From the NCBI RefSeq assembly GCF_000282495.1, contig NZ_AKJE01000025.1, positions 124,001 to 188,000 on the forward strand: a DNA stretch of 64,000 nt. Reading direction: 5' to 3'. This stretch comes from Pseudomonas sp. GM79 (lineage in GTDB: Bacteria; Pseudomonadota; Gammaproteobacteria; Pseudomonadales; Pseudomonadaceae). How positions within the stretch are numbered: the first letter of the stretch is position 1; each line of letters opens with the position of its first letter. The notes under the pieces were generated by a model. The model had not been told where the DNA came from. It made no database searches and saw only the letters and a list, made by a program, of their open reading frames with translations. Below, piece by piece: positions 18,219 through 27,158 of this stretch. A program made the position numbers and the translations under genes.

Positions 18219-19457
18219 TTACCTCGATGGGGTCTGAAGCGCAGCGTCCGGCGTCGCGCTCAAGTACATGGCACTTGTAAACACGTTATTCAATGTCGCC
18301 CTTGTCAGCTGCTGTTCCCGTGAGGCGACACCGATAATACAGAGCGCATATGCGCCGCTTTGTGGCCCGATTTCAGTATTGATGTAAGCATTTCCAGCGC
18401 TGATGGCGGCGCTATAGTTGCGTGGCGCCTGACAATCCCGAGCGTTATGGACCGTTTTGTAGCGGTAGAAGGGCGCCTCGAGGGAGAACCTGAAGTCCCA
18501 CGTAGGCAATACGATCTGCTCATCCGCATTTTGCGTTCTATAAACGTATGACTTGAGCTTCCAGGGCTCCATGACAGTCAATTCGACCGGCTCCAACGAA
18601 CACTCCGCCCCATCGCGGGTAAAGACACCATCAATAAAGCACTTGTGCAGGAAGTTGGCCGAGTAGCTGTAGTTGAAACGGGCGGCCTTGCAAGACGTCG
18701 AGTGCTCACAATCGGGCGGCGCTGGGGTATTGCGCGAGATCACGACTTTACTGACGATGCCGGTGATTTCATTGGTGCGGCGGTTCAGCATCGGGCTGCC
18801 GGAGCTGCCAGCGTGAAGATCGCAGCTGTTTTTCATGGCCAAAGGGAAAACCCCAGGGTGATCGATAAACGTTCCGGCGGTTTGTTCAGCACAGGCGCTC
18901 AATCGAAGCCCCTGTTCGGTAAAGCCGCCCGGCGCGCCAACGTTAAGCGCATCCTGACTTTCGTAGGTTTGATGGGAGGCCAGCTTGAGCGGGTTGATCC
19001 CGGCCTGTATCAGCGACGCCAATGTTGCGTCTACCTCCAGTACTGCAAGATCGGTCCCGACCAGACTGCTCCATCGGGCAGTTCGGATGGCGTATTGGCG
19101 CTTACGCTGTGGTACGTCATGAAAGTAGCGGAAGGTGACGCTGGCTTTCAAAGGCAGATTGGTCCGCGCCGAACCGTACTCAAAGAATACGCAATGACCG
19201 CTGGTGAGCAGGTAAGCAGGGCCGGTGGCTCGGCCTTGCCGGTTTCGCGTATCCAGTAGAACGGCGCTGCAAGTCTCGCCCGAGTGGAGACTGAGTCGCC
19301 CCACGCCGCTCCAGATTTCATAAAAATGTTTGCTGTTTTGCAGTGCCCTTGACGGTGAGTCGTTGACAGCACCTTCGCCCAGGTCGCGGGCCTGCACGGC
19401 GGAAATAGCCAGCAGGCCAATCAGGCCGGTGAAGCAAAACAAGCTGAGATATTTCAT
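18219..19457 (-). CDS. Secreted trypsin-like serine protease
   Basis: A 412-residue exported peptidase. A signal peptide covers about the first 22 residues (YLSLFCFTGLIGLLAISAVQA). Counting from the upstream ATG at 19463, the chymotrypsin-fold triad is His90 (LLTSGHCV), Asp138 (GTDLAVLEVD) and Ser221 (GSSGSPML), all intact. An extra C-terminal region of about 130 residues follows the protease domain and has paired cysteines. The ATG at 19457 is preferred over 19463 because AAGGA is then 6 bp upstream. Substrate unknown. It is monocistronic and convergent with the binding-protein gene. Confidence 0.8.
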   Translation of the reverse strand: MKYLSLFCFTGLIGLLAISAVQARDLGEGAVNDSPSRALQNSKHFYEIWSGVGRLSLHSGETCSAVLLDTRNRQGRATGPAYLLTSGHCVFFEYGSARTNLPLKASVTFRYFHDVPQRKRQYAIRTARWSSLVGTDLAVLEVDATLASLIQAGINPLKLASHQTYESQDALNVGAPGGFTEQGLRLSACAEQTAGTFIDHPGVFPLAMKNSCDLHAGSSGSPMLNRRTNEITGIVSKVVISRNTPAPPDCEHSTSCKAARFNYSYSANFLHKCFIDGVFTRDGAECSLEPVELTVMEPWKLKSYVYRTQNADEQIVLPTWDFRFSLEAPFYRYKTVHNARDCQAPRNYSAAISAGNAYINTEIGPQSGAYALCIIGVASREQQLTRATLNNVFTSAMYLSATPDAALQTPSR

Positions 19458-19561
19458 GTCCATTCCTTGGTGATGAAATTCGGGGTGAGCGCTATCGTGG
19501 CACGCGTCTGTGTGTCGACAGGTATAAATAGTTATCGCGAAATGGAGTGGGCGGCGAGCAA

Positions 19562-20359
19562 TTACCGGGCGGTCGGGAGGCGGTACTGGCCATCCTTGCC
19601 ATGTGCCGCCGTCGCGCGATTGCCGCGCACGCTGATCATTTGTTGGATATCGATCCAGTCAATGCCCTGAGCCTTGAGCTTGGGCAATTCACGTTCAAGC
19701 ACCGCCAATGTCTGCGGATACGGATGCCCGATCATCACCGCAGAACCCTGCTTGCGCGCCAGGCTGATAGCCGTTTGTAGCTGAGTGAAAATCGCGGCTT
19801 CAGTGGGCTCGTCATCGAGGAACACATCCCGCGAAACGCTCGCCAAACCGATTTTCTGCGCCTCGGCGGCGGCCACGGTTTGTGCACTGGTGCGGCTGTC
19901 GACGAAGAACTTGTGTCGACGCTGCAAGTCGGCCATCAGCCAGGCCATGGCCGGTTGCTGGGCGGTCATGCGGCTGCCCATGTGGTTGTTGATACCAGCG
20001 GTATACGGCACAGCCTTGAACGCCGCGTTCAAGCGCTTCTCGAGCTCTTCGATGGGCAACTCGGGATGCCAGGCGAACGGCCCGGTGGCCGGGGCCATGG
20101 GCATGTGCAGGATGACGGTCTTGCCGGCGCGATGGGCTTCGCGGGCGAACTCGGTGGCGTGGGGGGTGTCGGGCATGATCGCCGCAGTGACCGGGCCGGG
20201 CAGCGCCAGCACGCGGCGATCCTGAAGCAGGTTCTGCCCCAGGTCATCGATGATCAGGCTCAGATAAGCCTTCGCCGGTGTGGCCGCCGTCGTGGCAGGC
20301 GCCGCGGGAGCGACACCCGCCAGACAGCACAGCAGGCCGAGGAGCAACCGCAGGCGCAT
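19562..20359 (-). CDS. yibQ: Divergent polysaccharide deacetylase (YibQ family)
   Basis: A 265-residue exported protein with a signal peptide at about 1-19. The family signature 'YLSLIIDDLGQN' holds the Asp pair of the first metal motif; 'AAIMPDTPHATEFAREAHRAGKTVILHMPM' and 'GINNHMGSRMT' carry the conserved histidines, and 'HPYPQTLAVL' the last motif. The family resembles NodB-type deacetylases but its substrate is not settled. The gene begins 1 bp after the ctpA stop, and its partners (envC, ctpA) point to cell-wall or envelope work. Confidence 0.88.
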   Translation of the reverse strand: MRLRLLLGLLCCLAGVAPAAPATTAATPAKAYLSLIIDDLGQNLLQDRRVLALPGPVTAAIMPDTPHATEFAREAHRAGKTVILHMPMAPATGPFAWHPELPIEELEKRLNAAFKAVPYTAGINNHMGSRMTAQQPAMAWLMADLQRRHKFFVDSRTSAQTVAAAEAQKIGLASVSRDVFLDDEPTEAAIFTQLQTAISLARKQGSAVMIGHPYPQTLAVLERELPKLKAQGIDWIDIQQMISVRGNRATAAHGKDGQYRLPTAR

Positions 20360-20360
20360 C

Positions 20361-21680
20361 TCAGCGGCCGGAGGTGATGCTCAGTCCTTTGAGCAGGCTC
20401 AGGGCCTGGGCCAATTGGTAATCGTCATCCTGCGGCATAGCCTTGGCTTTGCCACCGGAACCGGTCGGTTTATCGGCGCCGCCGTTGCCATTGCCCAAGT
20501 GTCCTTGCAGATCGGCTTCCTTGAAGTATTCGCCGTCCTGCTCGTTGGTGATCTTGGCCCTGCGCACTTCGATGTCCGGGACGATGCCCTGAGCCTGGAT
20601 CGAGCGGCCGTTCGGCGTGTAGTACAGCGCCGTGGTGATTTTCAGTGCGCGCTCGTTGTTCAGCGGCAACACGGTCTGCACCGAGCCTTTGCCGAAACTG
20701 GTGGTGCCCATGACCACGGCGCGTTTCTGATCCTGCAGGGCGCCGGCGACAATTTCCGAGGCCGAGGCGCTGCCGCCGTTGATCAGCACGACCATTGGCA
20801 CGGCTTCGCTTTCGTCCTTGCCGGTGGCAGAGAAGCGCAATTCGGAGTTGGCGATACGGCCCTTGGTGTAGACGATCAGGCCTTTGGTGATGAAGTGGTC
20901 GACCACTTCCACCGCCGATTGCAGTACGCCGCCCGGGTTGTTACGCAGGTCGAGGACGATGCCGCTGAGCTTCTTGCCGTTGTCCTTGCGCAGCTTGGCC
21001 AGGGCCTTGGAGACCTCTTCGCCGGTCTTGACCTGGAACTGGGTGATACGGATGTAGCCGTAGCCGGACTCCAGCAGCTGGCTCTTCACGCTCTTCACTT
21101 GAATGATGGCGCGGACCAGGGTCACGTCGAACGGCGCACCGCCGTCGCGTACCAGGGTCAGTGTGATCTTCTGGCCGATCTTGCCGCGCATCTTGTCGAT
21201 GGCTTCGGTCATGCTTTGGCCGCGAGTCGGCTGGCCGTTGATCTTTACGATGAAATCGCCGGCCTGAATGCCCGCCTTGGAGGCCGGGGTGTCATCGATA
21301 GGCGAAACCACTTTGATGAAACCGTCTTCGGCGCCGACTTCGATGCCCAGGCCGCCGAATTCGCCGCTGGTGCTTTCCTGCAATTCAGCGAAGTCTTCAG
21401 GGCCCAGGTACGCGGAGTGCGGGTCGAGGTTGCTGAGCATGCCTTTGATGGCGTTTTCCAGCAGGGTCTTGTCGTCCACCGGTTCCACATAGGCGGCCTT
21501 GATCCGGTCCATGACTTCGGCAAAAGTGCGCAACTCGTCCAGCGGCAATGGCGCCTTGGTGGTCGCAGCAGTGCCTGCAGGTGCTACCACCGGGGCAGGC
21601 TCGGCGGCAAACGCCAACGGCGTGCCGATCACCAGGGCAATCGTCAGGGCCAGCGAGGTAAGGCGGGACAAATACAGCAT
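20361..21680 (-). CDS. ctpA: C-terminal processing peptidase (S41 family)
   Basis: A 439-residue periplasmic protease. A signal peptide covers residues 1-26 (ending LAFAA). The PDZ domain lies at about 105-180 with 'FGGLGIEVG'. The catalytic dyad is Ser308 in GSASASEI and Lys331 in FGKGSVQT. An acidic/Gly-rich C-terminal tail ends the protein. In Pseudomonas, CtpA degrades peptidoglycan hydrolases with a lipoprotein partner; whether this protein does so is inferred. It sits between envC and yibQ with 34 and 1 bp gaps, consistent with one operon. Confidence 0.92.
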   Translation of the reverse strand: MLYLSRLTSLALTIALVIGTPLAFAAEPAPVVAPAGTAATTKAPLPLDELRTFAEVMDRIKAAYVEPVDDKTLLENAIKGMLSNLDPHSAYLGPEDFAELQESTSGEFGGLGIEVGAEDGFIKVVSPIDDTPASKAGIQAGDFIVKINGQPTRGQSMTEAIDKMRGKIGQKITLTLVRDGGAPFDVTLVRAIIQVKSVKSQLLESGYGYIRITQFQVKTGEEVSKALAKLRKDNGKKLSGIVLDLRNNPGGVLQSAVEVVDHFITKGLIVYTKGRIANSELRFSATGKDESEAVPMVVLINGGSASASEIVAGALQDQKRAVVMGTTSFGKGSVQTVLPLNNERALKITTALYYTPNGRSIQAQGIVPDIEVRRAKITNEQDGEYFKEADLQGHLGNGNGGADKPTGSGGKAKAMPQDDDYQLAQALSLLKGLSITSGR

Positions 21681-21714
21681 GTCGAACGAACTCCTAATGT
21701 AGGTGACTCAACGC

Positions 21715-23007
21715 CTATCCTTGCGCGCGACACCATTGCGCCGGATCACTCGGGTGACCCTGCTGACGAATAGCGAAATACAGTGCTGGTGTGTCCTGTC
21801 CGCCACTGTTACCGACAGTGGAGATGGACTCACCGGCTTTTACCACGTCACCCGCAGACTTGAGCAGCGTCTGGTTGTGACCGTAAAGACTCAAAAAACC
21901 GTTGCCGTGGTCGAGGATCACCAGCAACCCGGCGCCTCGTAACCAATCGGCAAACACCACGCGGCCGCCGTGAACGGCATGCACCTGGCTGCCGGCGGAG
22001 GCGCTGATCATTACGCCGTCCCATTTGGTACGGGCATCGTCGCCACGGCTTTCACCGAAGCGCGCCAGCAGTCGACCATCAACCGGCCATGGAAGTTTGC
22101 CGCGGGTGGAAGCAAAGGGGCCGCCAAAGGTTTCGCCTGAACTTGAAACCAGTGCGCCGGGTGTCGATTTAACGGTTTTGCGTGGGGCGTCAGTGGCCTC
22201 TGCTTCAGCCTGAGCCTCACGTAAACGCTTTTTTTCGGCTTCCTGCTGGGCGATCAGCGCTTTTTGCCGCGCCTCTTCTGCCTCTCGGGCCTGACGGGCC
22301 AGGGTTTCTTCAATGGTTTTAAGGACTTTAGACAGGTCTGCCTGATCCTGCTCGCGCGCCGCCAGTTTCTGATCGCGGGCCTTCACGTCGTCGCTGAGTT
22401 TGGCCAGGACTTGCTGGCGCTCCTTGCGGACCTTGTCGAGTTCGTCGCGCTGGCTGTCGAGGCTGCTTTTCTGCACCAGTAATTGCGCCTGCTGCATGGC
22501 GATGTCTTTTTCGACATTGGCCAGTTGGCGCAGGGTTTCGTTGAAATTCTTCAGCTGCTCCAGGCGGGCCTGGCTCAGATAGTCGTAATAGGTGAGGGTG
22601 CGAGCGAATTTTTCCGGGTTCTGCTGGTTGAGCAGCAGCTTGAGGTATTCCTGACGCCCATTCTGATAGGCCGCGCGGGCCTGGATGGCGATCAGTCGTT
22701 GCTGTTCAATGCGCGCGCTCTGGAGTTTTTTTTTCTCAGCATCGAGTCGCTGCAGCTCGGATTCGCTTTTCTTCAGCTCTTTTTGCAGGGCTTCGACCTG
22801 CTTCTCGAGCTTGCCCATCTCGGTTTCGGTGCCCTTGAGGTCTTTCTGCACCCCGGATTTTTCTTCCTGGAGTTTACCCAGCAATTTTTTCAGCTCGGCA
22901 ATGTCCTGACGCGTGGCGTCCAACTGTTGTTGGGTTTGCGTGCGCTCGTCGGCAAAGGCCGGTTGAAGCAGGCAAGTCAGGGCAAGGGCTATCAGGACGC
23001 GAAGCAT
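21715..23007 (-). CDS. envC: Murein hydrolase activator EnvC-like protein
   Basis: A 430-residue exported protein: signal peptide 1-19, then a long coiled coil (about 20-265, rich in Lys, Glu, Gln and Ala), then a C-terminal LytM-like domain (about 315-425). The first zinc-ligand motif of active LytM enzymes (HxGxD) reads TKWDGVM, so the histidine is missing; YGHN and the neighbouring DHGNG remain. This matches EnvC, which does not cut peptidoglycan but activates amidases at the division site. The start at 23007 was chosen because it opens the signal peptide; frames further upstream only read REP sequence. Confidence 0.9.
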   Translation of the reverse strand: MLRVLIALALTCLLQPAFADERTQTQQQLDATRQDIAELKKLLGKLQEEKSGVQKDLKGTETEMGKLEKQVEALQKELKKSESELQRLDAEKKKLQSARIEQQRLIAIQARAAYQNGRQEYLKLLLNQQNPEKFARTLTYYDYLSQARLEQLKNFNETLRQLANVEKDIAMQQAQLLVQKSSLDSQRDELDKVRKERQQVLAKLSDDVKARDQKLAAREQDQADLSKVLKTIEETLARQAREAEEARQKALIAQQEAEKKRLREAQAEAEATDAPRKTVKSTPGALVSSSGETFGGPFASTRGKLPWPVDGRLLARFGESRGDDARTKWDGVMISASAGSQVHAVHGGRVVFADWLRGAGLLVILDHGNGFLSLYGHNQTLLKSAGDVVKAGESISTVGNSGGQDTPALYFAIRQQGHPSDPAQWCRAQG

Positions 23008-23119
23008 AGAGGCGGGCGACACCAGGGAAAGGGACGGCCTAGTATGCCCGCCAAGCGCAGCAAAAAAAATGCCCAATTGGGGTTGTGTGATAACTGGACA
23101 GAAAAACACTGAAAACCAA

Positions 23120-23209
23120 TGTGGGAGCGGGCTTGCTCGCGAATGCGGTGTGTCAGGCAACGTTGATGTTGACTGACACGCCGCATTCGCGAGCAAGCCC
23201 GCTCCCACA
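23120..23209. repeat. REPIN between gpmI and envC
   Basis: An inward-facing pair of the GTGGGAGCGGGCTTGCTCGC element, 90 bp long, in the gap of a same-strand gene pair. It would form a hairpin in any gpmI-envC read-through transcript and may set relative mRNA levels. Confidence 0.9.
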
Positions 23210-23237
23210 GGGTTTTGGCGGTGTTTGATAGGGCGGA

Positions 23238-24767
23238 TTACACCAGAATCGAAGTCCCGGTCATTTCCACAGGTTTTTCAAGCCCCATCAACATCAGCAT
23301 GGTCGGCGCCACATCCGCCAGCACGCCGCCATCACGCACCTTGAGATCACGCTTGCCAACATAGATGAACGGCACCGGCTCGGTGGTGTGGGCCGTGTGC
23401 GCCTGGCCGGTGGTTTCGTCGGACATTTGCTCAACGTTGCCATGGTCGGCGGTAATCAGGGCTTCGCCGCCGACTTTCTCCAGCGCATCGACGATGCGGC
23501 CGACGCACAGGTCCAGGCACTCGACCGCTTTGACTGCCGCGTCGAATACACCGCTATGGCCGACCATGTCGCCGTTGGCGTAGTTGACCACGATCACGTC
23601 ATAACGCTGGTTTTCAATGGCATCGACGATGCGGTCGGTGACTTCCGGGGCACTCATCTCGGGCTGCAAGTCATAGGTGGCGACTTTCGGCGACGGGATC
23701 AGGATGCGTTCTTCGCCGGGGAATGGTTCTTCGCGACCGCCAGAGAAGAAGAAAGTCACGTGGGCGTACTTCTCGGTTTCGGCGATACGCAGTTGCGTCT
23801 TGCCATTTTTCGCCAGGTAATCGCCCAGCACGTTGTCCAGGCTGCTCGCGGCGAAGGCCGATGGCGCGGGGATGCTGGCGGCGTATTGGGTCAGCATGAC
23901 GAAACCGGCAAGTGCAGGCTGGCGAGCGCGATCGAATTCCTTGAAATCGTCTTCGACGAACACGCGGGTCAGCTCGCGAGCGCGGTCGGCGCGGAAGTTC
24001 ATGAAGATCACGGCGTCGCCGTCCTCGACCTTCACCGGCTCACCGATGCTGGTGGCTTTGACGAATTCGTCGCTTTCGCCACGCTCGTAAGCGGCTTGCA
24101 GGCCTTCCTGTGCGGTGGCGGCGTTGAATTCGCTGGCGCCATCGACAATCAGGTTGTAGGCCTGGGACACGCGGTCCCAGCGGTTGTCGCGGTCCATGGC
24201 GTAGTAACGGCCGATGATGCTGGCGATCCGGCCTTTGCCGAGGGCTTCGAAGGTTGCGTCCAGCAACTCGATCGACGACTGGGCGCTTTTCGGTGGCGTA
24301 TCACGGCCATCAAGGAAGGCGTGCAGGTATATTTTTTCGGCGCCGCGCTTGTAGGCCAGTTCAGCCATGGCGACCAGGTGATCCTGGTGGCTGTGAACGC
24401 CGCCATCGGACAGCAGACCCATGAAGTGCACGGCTTTGCCGGCAGCAACGGCTTTATCCACTGCGGCGCAGATGGTCGGGTTCTCGAAGAACTCGCCGTC
24501 GCGGATCGCTTTGGTCACGCGCGTGAAGTCCTGGTACACCACGCGGCCGGCGCCAAGGTTCATGTGGCCGACTTCGGAGTTGCCCATCTGGCCGTCCGGC
24601 AAGCCGACGTCCATGCCACTGCCCGAGATCAGGCCGTTCGGTACGGTAGCCCACAGGCGGTCCAGTACGGGCTTCTTCGCTGCAAAGATGGCGTTGGATT
24701 CAGGGCTCTCGCTGTGACCGAAGCCGTCGAGAATAATCAGGACCAAAGGTTTAGGCGTGGTAGTCAT
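23238..24767 (-). CDS. gpmI: 2,3-bisphosphoglycerate-independent phosphoglycerate mutase
   Basis: A 509-residue metal-dependent glycolytic enzyme interconverting 3- and 2-phosphoglycerate. Asp14 in ILDGFG and the phosphoryl-carrying Ser64 in [10 protein letters not shown] are in place, with further metal ligands in '[11 protein letters not shown]' and '[14 protein letters not shown]'. The ATG at 24767 is preferred to an in-frame GTG at 24776. It heads the minus-strand block gpmI, envC, ctpA, yibQ. Confidence 0.96.
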   Translation of the reverse strand: MTTTPKPLVLIILDGFGHSESPESNAIFAAKKPVLDRLWATVPNGLISGSGMDVGLPDGQMGNSEVGHMNLGAGRVVYQDFTRVTKAIRDGEFFENPTICAAVDKAVAAGKAVHFMGLLSDGGVHSHQDHLVAMAELAYKRGAEKIYLHAFLDGRDTPPKSAQSSIELLDATFEALGKGRIASIIGRYYAMDRDNRWDRVSQAYNLIVDGASEFNAATAQEGLQAAYERGESDEFVKATSIGEPVKVEDGDAVIFMNFRADRARELTRVFVEDDFKEFDRARQPALAGFVMLTQYAASIPAPSAFAASSLDNVLGDYLAKNGKTQLRIAETEKYAHVTFFFSGGREEPFPGEERILIPSPKVATYDLQPEMSAPEVTDRIVDAIENQRYDVIVVNYANGDMVGHSGVFDAAVKAVECLDLCVGRIVDALEKVGGEALITADHGNVEQMSDETTGQAHTAHTTEPVPFIYVGKRDLKVRDGGVLADVAPTMLMLMGLEKPVEMTGTSILV

Positions 24768-24860
24768 GGATTCCACTCGTGGCTGAGTTATAAAGAGGGC
24801 GATGGAAAAGGGAGTGGCAGTTTAAAGCGAAGTTCCGGCGCCGTCACCGCCGGACGGGGT

Positions 24861-24888
24861 TTGGCCCACCATAGTGGCTGTGTATACT
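24861..24888 (+). promoter_or_regulatory. Probable sigma-70 promoter for the rhodanese-grxC-secB genes
   Basis: -35-like TTGGCC and -10 TATACT with a 16-bp spacer, ending 34 bp before the ATG at 24922. The -10 is good and the -35 is weak. Confidence 0.5.
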
Positions 24889-24921
24889 GGCCGACATTTT
24901 AACGCCCTGGAACCTCCTTCG

Positions 24922-25335
24922 ATGGTTGCTCACCTGATTGAATTTGCCACTAACCACTATTTGCTTGTCGGTATCTTCGTCGTACTGCTGGCGTTGCTGA
25001 TCGCTTATCAGATGCAAGGCGGCGGCCGCAGCCTGAGCACCGGTGAACTGACCGGGCTGGTCAACAAAGATGCTGGCGTGGTAATCGACATTCGTCCGAC
25101 CAAGGATTTCACCGCCGGTCACATTGTTGGCGCGTTGAACATTCCTCACGACAAACTGACCGCTCGCGTCGGCGAACTGGAAAAGCACAAGGCCAAGACC
25201 ATTATCCTGGTCGACGCCATGGGCCAGACTGCCGGCACTCATGCCCGCGAACTGATGAAAGCCGGCTTCACCGCCGCCAAGCTGTCCGGCGGTATTTCCA
25301 GCTGGAAAGCCGACAATCTGCCGCTGGTGAAGTGA
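24922..25335 (+). CDS. Membrane-anchored rhodanese-like protein without the active cysteine
   Basis: A 137-residue protein with one N-terminal membrane segment (about residues 9-28) and a rhodanese domain (about 35-135: 'GVVIDIRPTKDFTAGHIVGALNIPH', 'GGISSWKADNLPLV'). At the active-site loop, where sulphurtransferases have Cys, it reads ILVDAMGQTAG, so the nucleophile is absent. A catalytic role is therefore unlikely, and a binding role is more probable. The start at 24922 follows CCTCC/CCTTCG and lies just after the -10. It is linked to grxC, 1 bp away. Confidence 0.88.
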   Translation: MVAHLIEFATNHYLLVGIFVVLLALLIAYQMQGGGRSLSTGELTGLVNKDAGVVIDIRPTKDFTAGHIVGALNIPHDKLTARVGELEKHKAKTIILVDAMGQTAGTHARELMKAGFTAAKLSGGISSWKADNLPLVK

Positions 25336-25336
25336 T

Positions 25337-25591
25337 ATGAACAACGTCGTCGTCTATTCCAGCGATTACTGCCCTTATTGCTCGCGAGCCAAGTACCTGC
25401 TCGAGAACAAAGGCGTAGCCTTCGAAGAGATCAAGGTCGATGGCAAGCCGCAGGTGCGTGCCGCGATGGCTCAGAAGGCCGGACGTACGTCCGTGCCACA
25501 GATCTGGATCGGCAGCACCCACGTTGGCGGCTGTGATGATTTGTTTGCCCTGGAGCGCGCCGGCAAGCTCGACGCCATGCTCAAGGCCTGA
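25337..25591 (+). CDS. grxC: Glutaredoxin 3
   Basis: An 84-residue dithiol glutaredoxin with the redox centre C12-P-Y-C15. The glutathione-binding elements TSVPQIWIG (cis-Pro loop) and GGCDDL are present. It reduces disulphides and mixed glutathione disulphides in the cytosol. It begins 1 bp after the rhodanese stop and is followed by secB, the same order as in many gammaproteobacteria. Confidence 0.96.
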   Translation: MNNVVVYSSDYCPYCSRAKYLLENKGVAFEEIKVDGKPQVRAAMAQKAGRTSVPQIWIGSTHVGGCDDLFALERAGKLDAMLKA

Positions 25592-25646
25592 CTGCCTTAC
25601 TTGAAATAGCCAACCCTATAAGACCCGAGATCAGAAAGGATCTGAG

Positions 25647-26132
25647 ATGACTGACCAACAGAACACTGCAGCTAGCGAAGAAGAAACCGCACCGCAATTC
25701 TCCTTGCAGCGCATCTACGTACGCGACTTGTCCTTCGAAGCCCCGAAAAGCCCGGCGATCTTTCGCCAGCAGTGGGAGCCGAGTGTCGGTCTGGATCTGA
25801 ACACCCGTCAGAAGGCTCTGGAAGGCGACTTCCACGAAGTCGTGCTGACTCTGTCGGTCACCGTGAAAAACGGTGAGGAAGTGGCGTTCATCGCTGAAGT
25901 GCAACAGGCCGGGATCTTCCTGATCAAGAACCTGGATGATGCTTCGATGAGCCACACGCTCGGTGCGTTCTGCCCGAACATCCTGTTCCCGTACGCTCGC
26001 GAAACCCTGGACAGCCTGGTGACCCGTGGTTCGTTCCCGGCCCTGATGCTGGCCCCGGTGAACTTCGACGCGCTGTACGCACAAGAACTGCAACGTATGC
26101 AGGCGGCTGGCGAGACTCCAACCGTTCAATAA
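25647..26132 (+). CDS. secB: Protein-export chaperone SecB
   Basis: A 161-residue tetrameric chaperone that holds precursors unfolded for SecA. The conserved '[20 protein letters not shown]' opens the fold, and '[29 protein letters not shown]' is the family hallmark; the C-terminal '[17 protein letters not shown]' binds SecA. A good AAGGA site is 7 bp before the ATG. It follows grxC. Confidence 0.97.
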   Translation: MTDQQNTAASEEETAPQFSLQRIYVRDLSFEAPKSPAIFRQQWEPSVGLDLNTRQKALEGDFHEVVLTLSVTVKNGEEVAFIAEVQQAGIFLIKNLDDASMSHTLGAFCPNILFPYARETLDSLVTRGSFPALMLAPVNFDALYAQELQRMQAAGETPTVQ

Positions 26133-26159
26133 GCGGTCTGTGCGTCAAAGCAAGTCCAA

Positions 26160-26250
26160 TGTGGGAGCGGGCTTGCTCGCGAAAGCGGTGTAACAATCAA
26201 CGAAGATGTTGAATGTTATGGCCCCTTCGCGAGCAAGCCCGCTCCCACAT
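26160..26250. repeat. REPIN between secB and trmL
   Basis: An inward-facing pair of the REP core GTGGGAGCGGGCTTGCTCGC, in the convergent gap after secB and before the end of trmL. Confidence 0.9.
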
Positions 26251-26263
26251 TTGTTATGCGGGG

Positions 26264-26719
26264 TTATTTGAACCCCAGCTGACGCCAGCCTTCGTAAACG
26301 GCGACGGCCACGGTGTTGGACAGGTTCAGGCTGCGACAGCCTTCGCGCATCGGCAAACGCAAGCGTTGTTCGCTGGGCAGGGCATCGAGCACTTCGGCCG
26401 GCAAGCCGCGGCTTTCCGGGCCGAAGAGGAAGGCGTCACCCTCGGCGAAGCTGGCGTCGTGAAATGGCCGCGAGCCCTTGGTGGTAAAGGCGAACAGCCG
26501 GGGATGGCCGAGGCTTTCCAGACAGCTGGCAAGGTCTGCGTGGCGTTGCAGGGTGGCATACTCATGGTAATCGAGGCCGGCCCGGCGCAGACGCTTGTCG
26601 TCCATCTCGAAGCCCAGCGGTTCGATCAAATGCAGGTGGCAGCCACTGTTGGCGCACAGCCTGATAACGTTGCCGGTATTCGGCGGAATTTCTGGTTGGA
26701 AAAGGATGACGTGAAACAT
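26264..26719 (-). CDS. trmL: tRNA (cytidine(34)-2'-O)-methyltransferase TrmL
   Basis: A 151-residue SPOUT-class methyltransferase that 2'-O-methylates the wobble base of tRNA-Leu isoacceptors. It opens MFHVILFQPEIPPNTGNVIRL, and the knot that binds SAM is formed by 'FLFGPESRGLP' and 'RLPMREGCRSLNLSNTVAVAVYE', with the conserved Arg/Asn residues present. GGAG lies 8 bp before the ATG. Its start codon overlaps that of the divergent plus-strand gene (shared CATG). Confidence 0.94.
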   Translation of the reverse strand: MFHVILFQPEIPPNTGNVIRLCANSGCHLHLIEPLGFEMDDKRLRRAGLDYHEYATLQRHADLASCLESLGHPRLFAFTTKGSRPFHDASFAEGDAFLFGPESRGLPAEVLDALPSEQRLRLPMREGCRSLNLSNTVAVAVYEGWRQLGFK

Positions 26720-27158
26720 GCACGGCTCCGAAGGTAAAGATGACGGGCATTCTACGCCGCCAAAGGACCCTCGTTCGAAACTATTCCCTCGGGTGATGGC
26801 TTCGTTGGCGATTGTCGGGGTGATGGTGGGCCTGATGATCGGTCGCCTGACCGCGCCCGACCCCAGCGTTTTGCAGCAGGTCGAGGTGACGAACGATGGA
26901 CTGGTGGTGTGGTTCAACAACGAACCCAAAACCCACGGCGAGCTGGTCGACGGCAGCGTGGCGCTGTTATTCGAGGCTGAAGGCCGTGCACAGAAAGGTC
27001 AGCTCAAGCTCAACGGCAAGGACGTGAACTGGCGAACGCGTTTGAGTGATGGGGGACTGTTGCTGACGGTGGTGGCGGCCCGGCCGCTGCAGGGCGAGTG
27101 GGCCGGTAGCGAGGTCGATGACCGCTGGCGGCTGGAGATCCATCTCCGAGAGCAATAA
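26718..27158 (+). CDS. Small single-pass membrane protein of unknown function
   Basis: A 146-residue protein I do not recognise. It has a short cytosolic head, one membrane segment (about residues 27-44, MASLAIVGVMVGLMIGRL), then a soluble domain: 'GLVVWFNNEPKTHGELVDGSVALLFEAEGRAQKGQLKLNGKDVNWR'. That beta-rich region suggests a periplasmic domain. The ATG at 26718 shares bases with the trmL start; AAGGA is about 12 bp upstream, rather far, and ATG at 26796 is an alternative. The tandem repeat begins at its stop codon. Confidence 0.65.
   Translation: MHGSEGKDDGHSTPPKDPRSKLFPRVMASLAIVGVMVGLMIGRLTAPDPSVLQQVEVTNDGLVVWFNNEPKTHGELVDGSVALLFEAEGRAQKGQLKLNGKDVNWRTRLSDGGLLLTVVAARPLQGEWAGSEVDDRWRLEIHLREQ

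Noticed and set aside
23008..23208. 67-residue upstream extension of envC and several short 'MGAGLLA...' peptides elsewhere
   Set aside because: These are translations of REP elements, recurring wherever the REP is read in that frame, and do not represent genes.
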